From Inia geoffrensis (lineage: Eukaryota; Chordata; Mammalia; Artiodactyla; Iniidae), in assembly GCA_036417435.1 (NCBI GenBank), contig CM070917.1, positions 61,912,436-61,976,435 of the forward strand: DNA of 64,000 bases, given 5' to 3'. The notes beneath the pieces are model-generated. The model ran no database searches. It saw only the letters and a program-made list of their open reading frames with translations, and was not told where the DNA came from. How positions within the stretch are numbered: position 1 is the first letter of the stretch; each line of letters opens with the position of its first letter. The position numbers were made by a program, and so were the translations under genes. This document shows positions 11,401-23,564 of the stretch, piece after piece.

Positions 11401-14400
11401 CCTGGTTCCCCCTCCCTCCGACTCCTAACAGCCTTTTTTTTTTTTTTTTTTTAATCAATTTATTTCATTTATTTTATTTTTGGCTGCATTGGGTCTTTGT
11501 TGCTGCACGCAGGATTTCTCTAGTTGTGGCAAGCGGGGGCTACTCTTCACTGCAGTGCATGGGCTTCTCATTGTGGTGGCTTCTCTTGTTGTGGTTCAAA
11601 GGCTCTAGGCGGATGGGCCTCAGTAGTTGTGGCACGTGGGCCCAGGAGTTGTGGCTCACGGGCTTAGTTGCTCTGAGGCATGTGGGATCTTTCCCAGACC
11701 AGGGCTCAAACCCGTTTCCCCTGCATTGGCAGACGGATTCTTAACCACTGCGTCACCAGGGAAGCCCCTAACAGCCTTTTAAGATGTGGTTCCCCCCACT
11801 GGAGCAGCAGGTCCACATGGACAGGGACCCATCCAGGCTGGTTTAGGGTTTAGGCACAGTTCCAGGACCCCGGAGCATAGAAGGCATCTGACCTCCCTTA
11901 AAGAAAGCAGCCCCCGGGGCACAGGAGGCGCTCAGCCCCGGGGGGGTCCTGCTGTGGACTTCCGAGGCACACAGCGACCGCGATCAGCCCACCGCCCAGG
12001 ACAGCGGGCCCGGGTTCCAGGGCCGGCCCTCCCAGCCAGAGACCCCAGCCGCCTCCAGCTCAGGTTCAAGCTAGGAGGCTGACCAAAGTGGGGTGTCCTC
12101 CCCTACCTCCTGAGCTCAGCATCCAGCCTACCTGGCACTGCCCCCACCCTGCTACCTGGCTCAGGTGACCTCTGCCAAGGGAAGAGAGAACAATGAACTC
12201 TTTTGACAGAGTTGGGAAAGGAGAGATTTCTAGGAGCCGCCAAACTGCAACATTAGCCCGGTGTGGGAGAAAGAGAAAGCCCGTCTGTCTCACACCGGCT
12301 CCAGGACCCCATTTCAGGTTCCCGGAAGGGAGAGAGCAAAGGTGGTTTGTCTGAGAGCGAGGGGGCCCTTCGTCTTGCCCCCAGCAAGGGGGAACCCTGT
12401 CCAAGATGGAGGGCTGAGGCGTCCCTAGCACTTGCTGGGGGGGCAGGAAGGGAGGCTGCCCAGGGGCACGGGGTGGGAGGGTGTGCAGGGGCTGGGCTGG
12501 GGGACAGGGAGGCACTGCCCCGTACTGGGTGTGGTCAGCCCAGATTCCTGGCGGTGGCAGCAACCTGGCCCTCCCTGTGCGGCTGTCACCTGACACCAGG
12601 GGCCCAGCCATGCAAAAGCCAAGACCAAACCGCCTGGCCCTGGATGGGGCAGCTGGTCAGGAACACACTGTTTGTTCAGGGCCTGGGGTGGGGGAGGGTG
12701 GCCCAGGCAGGAAGGGCGGCCAGCAGGTTTCACCAGGGGAGGCAGGGCCTCGAGGGTATTTTCAAGGAAGGGGTTTTAATTTAACATGAGCTTACATCCC
12801 CTTGTCCCCCCAGAGTCACTTCCTCCCTCCTGAGGTGCCCAGTGGGTCCCGCAGTCCCCTCATTTGGCCCTCAGTGGCCCTTCTGGCATTGCCAGCTGAC
12901 CTCTGTCTTCCCAACAGGCCTGAGGGCCCGGCATCCGGCACAGGTGAAGAGACGGAAGGCCGCACCCTGAGGCCACACGGCTGTGGGCAGATGGAACCGG
13001 CAGCCGCATCCCCAGCTGGTGCCCCCTCCAGGTACTCAGGCTGTGCAAGCCTGAAGGCCTGTTTCCTCACCTGCAGAGTGGGAACAGCGCCCACCTGTGA
13101 GTCGTCAGGAGGCTGAGGCGAAGGTGAGGCAGACCCTGTAGGGCATCAGCTGTGTATGGGTGCCATTCAAAGCAATTTAACTCACTCAGCCCACCAATCT
13201 GGGTGTAGGGGTGATTACAACGCCCACTTTACAGATGAGGAAACTGAGGAGCAGAGAGGTTAAGTAAAGTTTCTGCAGTCAGTCTGAGGAAGCAGCACAG
13301 CTGGCATCTGGACCCAGGTCGCCTGGCTCCAGAGTCCCTGCCCCAACCACTGGACCACCTGGCCCCTGTGCTGCTTGGCATGGAGCCCCTGGTGAACCGG
13401 AGCTGCCCCTCGGACAACCAGTCCCCAGCAGGGGGTTCAGAGCCTCTGTCCACAGACACAGCTCCTTCCCAGGTACCGAAGCCTAAGAAACAGGACATGC
13501 TGCTCTCGGCCCCCCGGGGGCCATGTCCCTGCTCTCTCTGAGGCACTCGCTTGGTGTGGGTATCAAGGAGTTGGGCCAGAGGGTACTGGAGGGAGAGGCC
13601 CAGCTGCTGTCTGCAAGCCTCTTGGACTGGCCTATGATGGTGCCACCGTCCCACCTCCCAGCTCACTGCCCTGCAGGCCGGCACTTCCGGGATAGACACT
13701 GCCTGCTTCCCCAGATGTGAGGCTCAGAGCTCCAGCTCTGTGTATCCCACTGTCTGCCGGGACCCGCCCTCACCTGAGGGTGCCAAGATTCTCCAAACTG
13801 AACCTCGAGCCAGATAACATTCACAGAGCTGTGCTGATACTGGAACCACTAGCCACTTAGGCCCTTCAACTCATACACTAACTCGTTTAATCCTCACACC
13901 AACACTGTGGGGTGGCTTCTGTTACCCTCTCCACTTAGAGATGAGTAACTTGTCCAAGGTCACCCAGCTGGTGAACCCAGGCAGTCAGGTGCCGAGGTTG
14001 GCGCCACTCACCCCTGGGCAGGACTGCCTCTCGATAAGTGGATGATCATAACTGTTGCTATCCTGTCCGAATCGAAAGTATCACTTTCCTCAGCCCTGCT
14101 CCTCGCTCCTCCTGGGCTCCCAACCCAGGGGGTGGCACCACTGCCCAGCCAGGATGCAGGACACCCGCCTCCCTTCCCTCCTACGCTCCGTCTATCACCA
14201 GGTCTCATCAACCTCTCGCCCTAAATAAGCCCTCAACCAGGGGCTATTTTACTGGCCAGGGGACACTGGGCAGTGTCTGGAACATTTCTGGTTGTCACAT
14301 CTTGGGGAGGCAAGGCCAGGCATGCTGCTAAACAACCTCACAACTCAGTGGGCCCCAAAGGCCCCAAATGTCAACGGTCAAGCCCCGCGCCCCAACCCCA

Positions 14401-16774
14401 CTGCTGGGCCCCAGTCAGTCAATGCAACGTCTCCTAAGTGCTCTGGGTTTACCTGCTCCTGACTGAAAGGTAGGGAAAAAAAAAAAAGGTCCCAGAGTTA
14501 CCTCCTTTAAGTCATAAATGAGATCCCCTGCTCAAAACTCACCAGGCTCCGGTATGTCAGACCCAGATTCCCAGGTTCCAGCCTCCCTTGATCCCACAGC
14601 TGACCTCACAGCCAGGGGGCCGGGGCAGGGCTGGTGTGGGTAGGACCACCCAGGCTCCCAAACCTTCCAAGATCTAGACTCACCCTCCAAGCCCAACCCT
14701 TCGGGCTCCACCATTCACCCAGAACCTAGATGAGATGAGTCTAAGCCCCTCCCCTCCCCAACAGCCCCCCGCAAGACGTTCCCCTCCCAGGAAGTGGAAT
14801 TTTAGACCGTCAGCCCCCTTCCTTCCACGAGACTATAAACGTCCTGGAGGGCAAAGGTCTTGTCTGAGATTCCCAAAGCCCCAGCGCTGGGCTGTGTAGG
14901 TACTCAACGCATGCTTCTTGGAAGTGAATGGGAGGCAGAAGGAATTCCAGGAGCCTCCCCTCCCTCTCCTCAGCCAGGCCTGGGGGTGGGGCAGTCCAGT
15001 TTGGGGTCACGGGGTTGGGGGGGAGGCATGATTCTTCTGCCCCAGCCCCACCCCAGCCCCACCCTGCTGCTGCACAGCTGGAACTTGGGGCGGGGTTCAT
15101 CCCTCTTCACTGAGCCTGTCTATCCGGTTTCCACTGGAATTGGCCACCTTTTTGGGGTGTGAGATCCCAGCATCATCAGGGGCAATGGAAGGCGACAGGG
15201 GTCACCCAGGCACCGAGGCAGATGCTGAGGTTCAGAGACCCACACCCAACACCCATGGGCTGCTCCCTTGTCAGTGAGAATGGCAGGCCGCCGGGGCCCA
15301 GAGATCCCCCATTCATAACATATGCACGCCCACATCCCAAGGCCCAAAAGCCGTGCCCACAGCTTCCTTCCCCCAGTGGGAGGAGGTGTTCATTTAGGGA
15401 AGCCCTGATCCCAGAGGCGGTAGCCTCACAGCCACAGGTCAAGAAAATCAGAGGAAACCGGCAGAGCAGGTTGGGACCCTGACTCTCTCTCCCTGGGAGG
15501 CAGGCAGCCCCTGAAAACACCTGACACTCCTGGACCACTGTGCTTAGCACTTCAATGATCTAATTCCGTGTAATCCTCATAGCAAGCCTATGCAGTGGGT
15601 GATGGGCACAGGGTCATCCAGCTTCTAAGTGGCTAAGCTGGATTCGAAGCCCACCCGTCAGCATGTCCTGGAGGGGTCCTGGGACGCCTGAGGGCAAGAG
15701 CATCTTGCTGCTCCCCTTCCTGCAGTCCACCTTCCAGGGTGGAGGGAAGCTGAGGCATGGAGGCCAAGGGCCTAGATCAAAGCAGAGGCGAGAGGAGCTA
15801 ATTACCCCAAACCGGCTGCGGATTGCTAGGTGGCCTCGGGGCTAATAAACCACCCTGTGTTTCTTCCCCTTTACAGGCCAGCCCCCAGGGAAGCCCCATG
15901 ATCGTGGGTAAGAGGACACCTGCTGCGGGCCCTTAGGAGCAGGTGTGGAGCTGGGGTGGTCAAATGCCAACCCCCACCCCCACCCCCGCACCTTCTCCCA
16001 GGTGCCTCTCCCCACTCACCTAGGCCTACAGCCGGCCAGAAGGAATCATGTGTTCTGCCTGCAGGGAAAGCTGTGTTTTCCTTTGGGGGTAATTTGAGGA
16101 GGGAGGGAACTGGCCATGGCCTATGGCCCCAGGGCTCCAAGGAAACTGGTATCACAGGAACATCGTTATACTTTGCAGGGTTCAACGCACTTTCACCTTT
16201 CCCGGCCCTAGGCCTGCTCCATAACCCCGTGAAGAGAGAGGCAGGACAGGTTGTTTTATCCCCATTTTACAGGTGGGGAAACCTAGGCTGGAAGAGGCGG
16301 GGTGACCGGCAGAGGTCACACAGCCAGCGAGAGACATGGGACAAGGAGAGCTGACTCCTGGGCATCCTGTCACCCTTTCCCAGGAAAGCCTCTAACCAGA
16401 CTCCATTTCCAAAACCCAATTCCCAGGAGGCATAGCAGGCAGTGCCAAGTAAGTACCTTAGTCCAGGTAAAAGCGACCCCAGCGCCAGCCCCAGCCTGTG
16501 GGGAGGGTGATACCTTTTGTTTGTTTGTTTGGCCATGCAGCGCAGCTTGCGGAATCTTAGTTCTCCAACCAGGGATCGAACCCGCACCCTCGGCAGTGAG
16601 AGCGTGGTGTCCTAACCACTGGACCGTCAGGGAATTCCCTGGGCGCGTGACACCTTCGTGCCTGCCATAAATGCCCGGCTGGCCCTCCACTCCCCTTACC
16701 TTGTTAAACTGGAAGAGGTCCCGCTTGAGCCTCTCCCTCGCAGGGTCATGTCCCGGCCTCAGGAACCTCCTCAT
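1663..16774 (-). CDS. LLGL2: LLGL2, lethal giant larvae homolog 2 (5' part, nine coding exons)
   Basis: Cytoskeleton-associated WD40 scaffold that helps set basolateral identity in epithelia and is a partner/substrate of the PAR6-aPKC complex (family knowledge). Coding exons, 5' to 3' on the minus strand: 16700-16778 (ATG at 16774-16772), 7264-7361, 5951-6032, 5541-5656, 5012-5170, 3055-3217, 2788-2920, 2418-2472, 1663-1817. Phases join exactly and give 345 codons plus one base. The protein starts [20 protein letters not shown], a near match to human LLGL2. Other recognised stretches are [35 protein letters not shown] and [18 protein letters not shown]. These cover most of the first beta-propeller. 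The second propeller, the aPKC-phosphorylated loop and the C-terminus lie before position 1. The ATG has A at -3 and is the first in frame after the acceptor. The 55-bp exon at 2418-2472 is short and easily missed ([15 protein letters not shown]). No lesions seen. LLGL1 is a less likely alternative because of synteny. Confidence 0.95.
3218..5011. other. LLGL2 intron, mostly unique sequence
   Basis: Apart from the old L1-like stretch at about 3380-3700 I see no gene or clear repeat. The remainder (3,720-5,000) is mixed GC sequence with only short unsupported frames. Confidence 0.6.
3380..3700 (+). mobile_element. Old L1 3'UTR-like sequence
   Basis: 'gtggtggttacctctggggg', 'ttaaactgtacattcaaacc' and 'agtgcatttcggcaaggtgt', followed by an A-rich end (about 3657-3685), follow the pattern of ancient L1 3' ends. 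It lies in the LLGL2 intron between exons 3055-3217 and 5012-5170. The shape is clear; the subfamily is not. Confidence 0.5.
6033..7263. other. LLGL2 intron with microsatellite
   Basis: No coding or RNA gene recognised. It holds the (GT)11 run at 6914-6935 and GC-rich unique sequence. Confidence 0.6.
6914..6935 (+). repeat. (GT)11 microsatellite
   Basis: Eleven uninterrupted GT units followed by acacac. It is in the LLGL2 intron 6033-7263 and is likely polymorphic. Confidence 0.95.
8115..8272 (+). mobile_element. L1 3' end fragment (artiodactyl/cetacean type)
   Basis: The phrases 'actatatgatatcacttata', 'gtggaatctaaaaaatacaa' and 'gaacaaactagtgattacca' are typical of the 3' end of cetartiodactyl L1 elements. 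The sequence is cut by the SINE at 8274. Confidence 0.65.
8274..8390 (+). mobile_element. CHR-2-like SINE
   Basis: 'gggacttccctggtggtcca', 'ctgaactaagatcccgcatg' and a 17-base A tail, followed by a (TA)9 microsatellite at 8391-8408 that probably grew from the tail. It lies in LLGL2 intron 2. Confidence 0.9.
8391..8408 (+). repeat. (TA)9 microsatellite
   Basis: Pure TA run directly after the A tail of the SINE at 8274-8390. Confidence 0.95.
8587..8704 (-). mobile_element. CHR-2-like SINE
   Basis: The reverse complement shows the same family: 'ctggtggtctagtggttagg', 'ggttcaatccctggctggcg' and a T-rich 5' flank on the plus strand. It is older than the copy at 8274. Confidence 0.85.
9850..10335. 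mobile_element. DNA-transposon fossil
   Basis: AT-rich sequence contains 'gagcacttgcaatgtggcaa', 'aattttatttaatttccatt', 'ttgagatgtgctgtaagta' and 'tacatgttgaaacaataata', phrases of a widespread mammalian non-autonomous DNA transposon. The exact family is not assigned. It lies in LLGL2 intron 2. Confidence 0.5.
11438..11766 (-). mobile_element. Full-length CHR-1-like SINE with target duplication
   Basis: On the minus strand: head 'ggcttccctggtgacgcagt', 'ttgagccctggtctgggaaa' and a long body ending in A-rich sequence (plus-strand T tract 11434-11452). The 14-bp repeat cctaacagcctttt occurs at 11424-11437 and again at 11767-11780, an exact target-site duplication. It lies in LLGL2 intron 2. 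Confidence 0.92.
13195..13365 (-). repeat. MIR SINE fragment
   Basis: 'cactttacagatgaggaaac', then 'agagaggttaagtaaagttt' and 'ggcatctggacccaggtcgc' are the reverse complement of the MIR core. It lies in LLGL2 intron 2. Similar MIR pieces on the minus strand are at about 13,865-13,985, 15,545-15,660, 16,190-16,335 and 22,905-23,040. Confidence 0.65.
14228..14405. mobile_element. Old DNA-transposon fragment
   Basis: 'ccaggggacactgggcagtg', 'tggttgtcacatcttgggga', 'catgctgctaaacaacctc' and 'ccaaatgtcaac' match a common non-autonomous DNA-transposon consensus. The family is not assigned. It lies in LLGL2 intron 2. Confidence 0.5.
16516..16640 (-). mobile_element. CHR-2-like SINE beside LLGL2 coding exon 1
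   Basis: On the minus strand: 'gggaattccctgacggtcca', 'gggttcgatccctggttgga' and a tail formed by (CAAA)n, seen as gtttgtttgtttg on plus. It begins only 60 bases past the donor of the first LLGL2 coding exon. Confidence 0.88.
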
Positions 16775-19700
16775 CTTGCTGCGCGCAGCCCCCTGGGGAA
16801 AGGGGGGCAGCTGCTGAGCACCGGGCCAAGGGGGCCCGGCGCCCCAGAGCCCGACCCGGCGCCCAGGCCCGCTCGCCCAGCTTAGGCAGCCTCTCCCCAA
16901 GCACGGCAGGCGGCCGCCCCCGGGCCGGGCCACTTCACCCTCGGCTTCCCCACGCCTCATGCCCCATCCTTGGAGCGCGGTTCCCTGAGAGGAAACCGGA
17001 GGGAGCTCTGGACCCGGAGGCTGGAGCTGGTTAACGCTCTGACGCTTGCTCCCGGCCACCTGCAGCCTAATAAAGCCAACAGGAGAGGCTGGGGGAGGAA
17101 GCCATTTAGCCCGGCTTTGCGGGAACAAGGAGGGCCAGAGGCCCTGAGGTTTCAAAGCTTAATTGTTAACCTGTTTTCTGAAAGACCATAAAACTCTGGC
17201 TAAACAGAAAGGGCTACTTCACAAGCCTCTGTCTCCAGAGCCGGCTGGAAGGTGGGAATGCAAAGGCTGTCCACCTGGGCTCCCAGATCAGAACCCCAAT
17301 GGGGGAGGGGAAATGCCCCGACAACTCCAGGCCGGGGCCCAGCAGAACACCCTCGGGGTGGGGGGTGGGGGTCTGCACACCTGGGCAGATTCTTCCTTCT
17401 AACTTCAGGGAAGGCTCTCCGGTGACTCTGGGCTTAGGCTGCTCCCACCCGCCACAGCCGTCCGGAACCTGAGTGAGAGAGGTGCAGAGCACACAGTCGG
17501 GGCGGGGGGGTGCTGGCCCATCCCACCCCACAGCCGGGGCCCACGGTGGAGCTGGGTCCGCCCCCACGGCTGCTGGGGGTCTCTTTCTAGGAGCCCAGGC
17601 TTCCAGGCTGCCCCACCTCCCACCCTCAGCTCTGGCTCTCCAGTTCCAGCTCCCCTGGGCTCTGATGGGGTGTGCTCGGAAAGGCTCCCTTTCCCAGGGG
17701 CCCCATGGACACTAATCAGGAGAAGAAATCTGCTCCCAATAAAGAAACCTGCTCAAGGCCCCAAAACTGTCCTCCCACCGTAGAAGGCATTCCCAATCCA
17801 AGGGGAAGTATTTCTGGCTCATCCTTGGGGGAAGGGTGTGGGATCACATGTGCTCCAGCTTCCGGCTTCCAGGAGCACAACCTCCCACTGACCACAGGAC
17901 ACCAAGGCCCGTCCTCGGAAACACAGGGGCTCAGGCCCACCCTGGAAATGGCTCCATTCACGCCTGACACTATAAGGGAAGGAGGCAGAGCCAGTCCCTG
18001 CCCTGGAGGAGCTTACTCTGGGGTAGGGGCAGGTAAAGACAGGACAGTGCACAGTGCCAAGTGCCCTGATGGGGAGGCACTGGGGGACCCGGCCCAGACT
18101 GGGCAGCAGGGGAGTGTCCTACTGGAGAAGAAGGTAGTTAAGCTGAGACCTGAAGGATGCCCTGAAGTTTCTGGCTTCTTGAAAGGTGACAAAAATTACC
18201 CATCAGGCCAGGACTTTGCATATGAATGGACCCTGGCAGGCACATGTGTGGCAGAGTTGGAGGGACTTTCTGGCACAGAGGCATGTCCCAGGGCAATCCA
18301 AACATCTCCAGCTGGGAACAGGTGGAGACCAGCCCTCTGAGCGCCTCACCTTCTGGGGACACCAAAAGGGCCACCACTTGTGAGAGGGTTGGAGAGTAGA
18401 GGTCTGTGCCTTCACATTTTAGGGGAGCCAGAGCAGAACGGGGAGCCCCACTTCTCCAAGGAACAGCAGGTAGTCGGGAAACTCCCAGGTGCTCACTTGA
18501 CCCGAGGCCCCGCAGTGGGTTCAGGGAACAAACACGGGAAAGTCCCGGAGGCTCCTGGGCCTGGGAGTGAAAACAGACTCGGGGCCTGCAGCGACCTCGG
18601 CCTCCTGGACAAACAGCTGGGCTGGTGGCCTCGCATTCCAGCCATGGGGGAGGGTAGCGCCAGCTCATCAATCTGCCACCCCAGGCTCCTGGCGATGCCC
18701 CCTCTCCCTCTCCCGGCCCAGGTCACTGGGTCAGAAGCCAGAGGAAGCTGGGAGGGATGCCCTGGAGGAGGAAACGGGCCTGCAGGCTCCAGGGAGAGGC
18801 CATCCTGGGCTCTGCCCCGGGGACCCTCTCAGGCTGCAGAGTGGGGACAAGCGGGCACAGGGCCATCTCTGCCAAGGACTCACACAGGCTCAAGGGTGAC
18901 ACCGCCCAGTCCCAGGGGCATACGTGCAGGTAGGAGGGAGGGAGACAGGATGCGGAGCTGGGTGGGAGGGAGGGAGGGAGGGCAGGCACTCCATCCACCC
19001 GGCTGCCCCTTGGAGCCCCTGCTGCCTACCAGGCACTGAACCAAACCTTTGTGCGTTAGAACAAGGCGCACCTGAACCTCACCCTGGATGCTCATTCTCC
19101 TTCCAGAAGCCTCCCTGGAAGGTGAGTGGAACATCCCCACGTGGCAGACATGGAAAGAAGACCACAGAGGCTGGGCAACTCATCCAATCACTAAGAAGGT
19201 ACCAACAGAACTGAGATTTGGCCCCAGCTGTGGTGAACTCCCCAGTCTCAGGGCTCTGGGAGGCAGCAAAGGATGCACAGACAGGACAGGGGATGCCTAG
19301 TTACAGCCGTGCGGTTCAAAGGCGCAGACACACGCAGACACACACACTCCCACATGCCTTCAGCTCAGAGCCAAGCAAGCAGTGTGGGTCCTGGCCTCTG
19401 GTGAGGTCTGGCTGGGCAGGGCTGGGGGCCCTTGCCTGGACCTGCCACTCATTCCAGCCGGGGGCTGGAACACCCCTGGCCTGGGGTGACGGAGCCAGGA
19501 CCATCAGGGTAGCTCCCAGTACAGAAAAACTGCCGATGTCAAGGCATAAAAAAGCGCCATTGCTTCTTGAAGGCGGACAGGTCTGGGACTGGCTGGACTT
19601 ACCTCCAAGCAAACCCTCAGCTCCACTCACCCCAGGCAAGAGGTTCTCTGCGGAGAAGCTTCAGGAACCTGGGCCTGGGGCTTCCTGGTGTGGAACAGAT

Positions 19701-19904
19701 CCTACCTACTCAACCTACTCCTGACGGGGGCGGGGAGACGTAAGGGAAAGAGCACAGGGCCTGGGACCCACAGCCAGGGCTCAAGCACCACAGCTCGGCT
19801 TCTCCAAGCTGGGTGGCAGCTCCTCGAGGTCCAGAGAGCTTGTCTGCTGCAAGCAGTGGGAGCAACGGCAGAAGCCAGTGCCTGGCGCGGAGCAAACACT
19901 GTCT

Positions 19905-20475
19905 GAGGACTGGGCATACGACCGTGACAGACAGACAGACAAGATCCTCCAGTTCACCAAGCTTACATCCTGGCAGGGGAGCGCGATGACTAAGAGGTAC
20001 ACAAATCAGTCAGCGGGATGGTTTCAGAGAAAGCTCAGAGCCTACAAGAAAATAAGGGAAGATGCTCAGCTCGAGGGACCAGGGTTTGGTGGGCAGAAGG
20101 ACTCAGCGAACCTTCCCGAGTCTGGGTCTGTGCACTTGCCGCTCCTTCTGCCTGGGGTCCTCTTTCTCCAAATACCCACGAGCCTGCCTCCCTCGCCTCC
20201 ACTCCAACGTGCGCATGCTGAATGAACGAACAGAGGTGATAATACCTCCGCCCAGTCCTGAATGGTAGGAAGTGGTCAGCCACGGGAGGATTCGGGGCAG
20301 GGCGTGTCAGGCAGCGGGCTTCCGTGTGCCACGAGGGGCTGGGCACAGGCAGCAAGGAGGGATGACATGGGTCGGAAGGGGGGCCTGGTGGGCCACAGCA
20401 AAGAGCTTCAGTTTGACTCTACTGGGAACCCCCTGACAGTGCTGGGCAGGGGCCTGATGTGGTCCGCCCTCCCCT
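19905..20475 (+). mobile_element. L2 LINE fragment
   Basis: 'gcttacatcctggcagggga' near the start, then 'tgggcacaggcagcaaggag' and 'gggcctgatgtggtc' at the end, follow the order of the L2 3' region. It is ancient and diverged. A related piece ('aagctgagacctgaaggatg') is near 18,010-18,180. Confidence 0.5.
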
Positions 20476-23400
20476 CCCCCACCCCACGTCCCCCTCTGCT
20501 TGGCCCCGTGTCCATCTCCTCAGCCCCCGCACCAGCCCCATTCACTGTGGCCTCCGTGCTTTTGCCTCCACGTTTCTCTCTGATATAACCTTACCCCTCC
20601 AGCAGCATACAAAAAATCACCTTCCCAAAATCATCTCCCCCTGACGCCATCTGGACCACGTTCACTGTGCTCCCTCAGCGCTTGACTGTGCCTTATGCTA
20701 AAATGATGCCTAAAACCACTGTGGACTCGGACACTCGTCTAGCTCTGTGGACGGTCTCCCCCGCCTTGTCGTGCTGGTCATTAAGCTGCTAAGAAAACTC
20801 AGAAGCAACCTAAGCGGCCAACAACAGGGGGCAGGTGAAGGGTGCTCAGCCTGACGAGGGAAACGGTACAGTCATGACAAGGGCAGGAGACGATGGCCAT
20901 GGTAACATATGTCCAATGTATCCAAGGGCCAGGTAGAGTCTAATATTTACGTAACGACAACACAGTGGAAGGGTTATGGGATTGCTGGCGATGCTTTTGC
21001 TTCTTTCTGTTTATCTGCCTCCCAGGCAGGGGAAATAAGAGGATCACACGGGAGGGGCCCAGGTGGTGGTCAGGTGTGAGGGCGGCCCTGCGCTCACAGT
21101 TGGCACTCAGTCCTGTTGGGGGATCGCTCCTGCCCCGCCCACGGCTATGGACACCAAATGGGCACAGAGGCAGGGAGTAGACAGGTGGGTGGAACCAGCT
21201 GTGTGGCCTCATGTTTCAGGCGCCCCCGGGTCCAGGGCAAAAGGATGTTACTGCTTTGCAGGCTATGACCGGTGAGGTGGCTGTGAGCTTCAACAGGAAG
21301 GCCTGGGAGGGGCTGGCAAGCTCTCAGGTGCTGTATGCTTCAATGCTGCTTTTAACGCGAGGAATGTGGGGGAAGAGGGTTCAGGGGGCCCCCAGGCTGA
21401 GAAGCCCCCCAAGTCTGACGCCAAGAAGGGTCTGAGGCAAAGACTGTGGAAGGAAGGAGCTCCAAGGGTCCCGGCTTCCTGCGCTGGGGGTGCCACCTGG
21501 CTAGAGCACAACCCGTGCCCGGTGGGGCGGGGGGGGCTTCCTGAGAAGAAACACTTTCTCCATCCGCTGAACTTCTAAAGACTGACCAACCTCGGCCTCC
21601 ATTCCTGTCCACTGCGCCCTCTGTCCGTGTCCAGACCTACCTCTGAGCCGCCCTTCCTGCTCTGCCGGGCTCTCTGGTCCCTCGGGGGCGGGGGTGGTGG
21701 TGGCGGCGCTTAGGGTACAGGGCTGGCCAGGCCATGAGGCTTGCTGACCTGTGGCTGATTCGTACTCATTCTCCCCACAGGTCTGTGCCGCGTGCATGGA
21801 GCTGGCCTGAAGAGTCCCCCGCGGGCAGCTGACCTGGCGATTCCCTTCGCTCTCACTGCTCTAATCATCCAACACTGTTGCCCGTCAGTGAAACATACCA
21901 GGGTCTAGAATTGGTCTCCCCACACCCTGATGCCCACCCTGGGAAAAAAACAGGAGAGCTGCGTATTTGGCAACAGGCTAGCAAATTCACACCCTGTCTT
22001 CCTTTCCCATCCTCTGCTCAGACCCTGCGGCAGGGACGCACATAGACCCTGCCCCCACCCCTGCATCTCAGGAGCTCAGGGCAGAGACCAGTGGAGGCAG
22101 GGAAGAAATAAGTGCAGGCGAGTGGGCTTGTCGTGGCTCCCCACTCTAAGCAGCAGGTCTGATTGTGTCACAGGGAGGAAGAAGGGGGTCCCCAGAGCAG
22201 ACGGCTCGTCCCACGCTGGCACTGTTTGGGGTGCCTGGGCTAATCTATCCCCAGGAGACCAAGGCTTGACCACGCTGCGTCAGCCTGTCCTGCAGGTGTG
22301 TGATGGGCCAGCCCCCTAGAAGGTCCCTCCACAGCCTGGGCATTTCCACTGAGCTGCTAAGAGAGGCTACATCCGGAAGCAGGACTCTGGACATCTCAGG
22401 CCCACGGGAGAGAAGGTTCTTGGGGCCACACTAGCACCTGCTCGTGTTCACGATCTCCGGGAGCACGCACGGCACGAGGTGCAGTCCCAGGCTCCCCTCT
22501 GCTCATGCTTCCCACAGCCGGCTGCTGCTTAGCTGCCCTCCCATCTCCGACATCCTGCGTGTGGCTTTGGCCTCCGTCTGCCGGGTGTGAGTATGCCCCT
22601 GCACCTCCCACGGCGGGGAGTGGTAAGAGAGGGCTGTAAGCAGCTGGGGCAGCTGCTGACCCTTGGGCACCTGTCCGTCCCAACTCAGATGCCCACAGCT
22701 GCTTTGCCAGCGCCTGAGTTATCCTGGGAAACCCAATCTCCCAGAGGCCCCGGGCAGCCCCTGGCCAGCAGCTTAGCAACCAAACCTTGGCAGAAAGGGC
22801 ACCTCTGTGGAGGTGGGACTAGAACACAGAGAGAGAGGGGGTGGGAACCACAGAATTGTTGTCGCTGCTGTTGTTAGGTAATAAAAGGGATTGAGAGGGA
22901 CTGTGGTCAGATGCTACTTGAAGCACTTTACAAGCATCATCTCCTGTAATTCTTACGATTACTTACGAAATAGCCAATTCTGAGAGCTATGGAGCCCGGG
23001 CAGTAAGAGTCCAAGTCCCAGTCTGAATGCCAACCAGGCTGCAGACCGTCTGCTCAGTTCAAACTTCCCACCCAGGACAAAGGAGCTCGCCAACGGCAGG
23101 CTGGATGGGACCACCTGGGGTCAGCAGCCAGAGCCTGACCTGGCCCTCCACCCCTCACTGTCCGTCCCACGGAGCCACAGGCCAGTCCCACAACCCTGGG
23201 AGGGCCCTCCTGCCACCCCCAGGCTCTTCCTGCAGGGTGGGGTGGGAAGTCGGAATGCGCGCGTCCTCCCCATGTCCCCATCCTGGGGGCCTCAGTCCCC
23301 TTCTGCAATCCAACACCAGACTCTCTCCAGGGAAGTGACAGACTGGATGTGGCGAAGCACAAAGGAAAAGCAAAGCAGTTCTGGGGAGAAACACTGACGA

Positions 23401-23564
23401 CTTGCCCCGGGTTGGGTGTGGGTGGGGGTGGGCAGGCTGCTCGGCTCATCCCATCAAGCTCCATCCCACAGACTCCCACTTGCCTCCAGACTTGAACGGC
23501 TGACCCAAGCAGCTTCCAGGCTATGTCATCTCCAGGAGGGAGGGACCGGGCCCCACCTGACCTG

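Larger units (their letters stand above)
7362..16699. other. LLGL2 intron 2, repeat-rich in its first half
   Basis: The 7,960-10,340 part is AT-rich and full of repeats: L1 3' end, three CHR-type events and a DNA-transposon fossil. 8,470-8,960 resembles very old L1-type sequence but is too decayed to place. 11,780-16,500 is GC-richer with MIR fragments. No further LLGL2 exon is needed, because the exons on either side join in phase. Confidence 0.65.

Noticed and set aside
17672..18340. 222-codon plus-strand frame in LLGL2 intron 1
   Set aside because: It crosses L2-like repeat sequence and shows no protein family features.
18950..18985. Runs of GGGAGGGAGG as a candidate CRISPR-like or regulatory repeat
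   Set aside because: A simple purine microsatellite. There is no repeat-spacer structure anywhere in the window, and the genome is mammalian.
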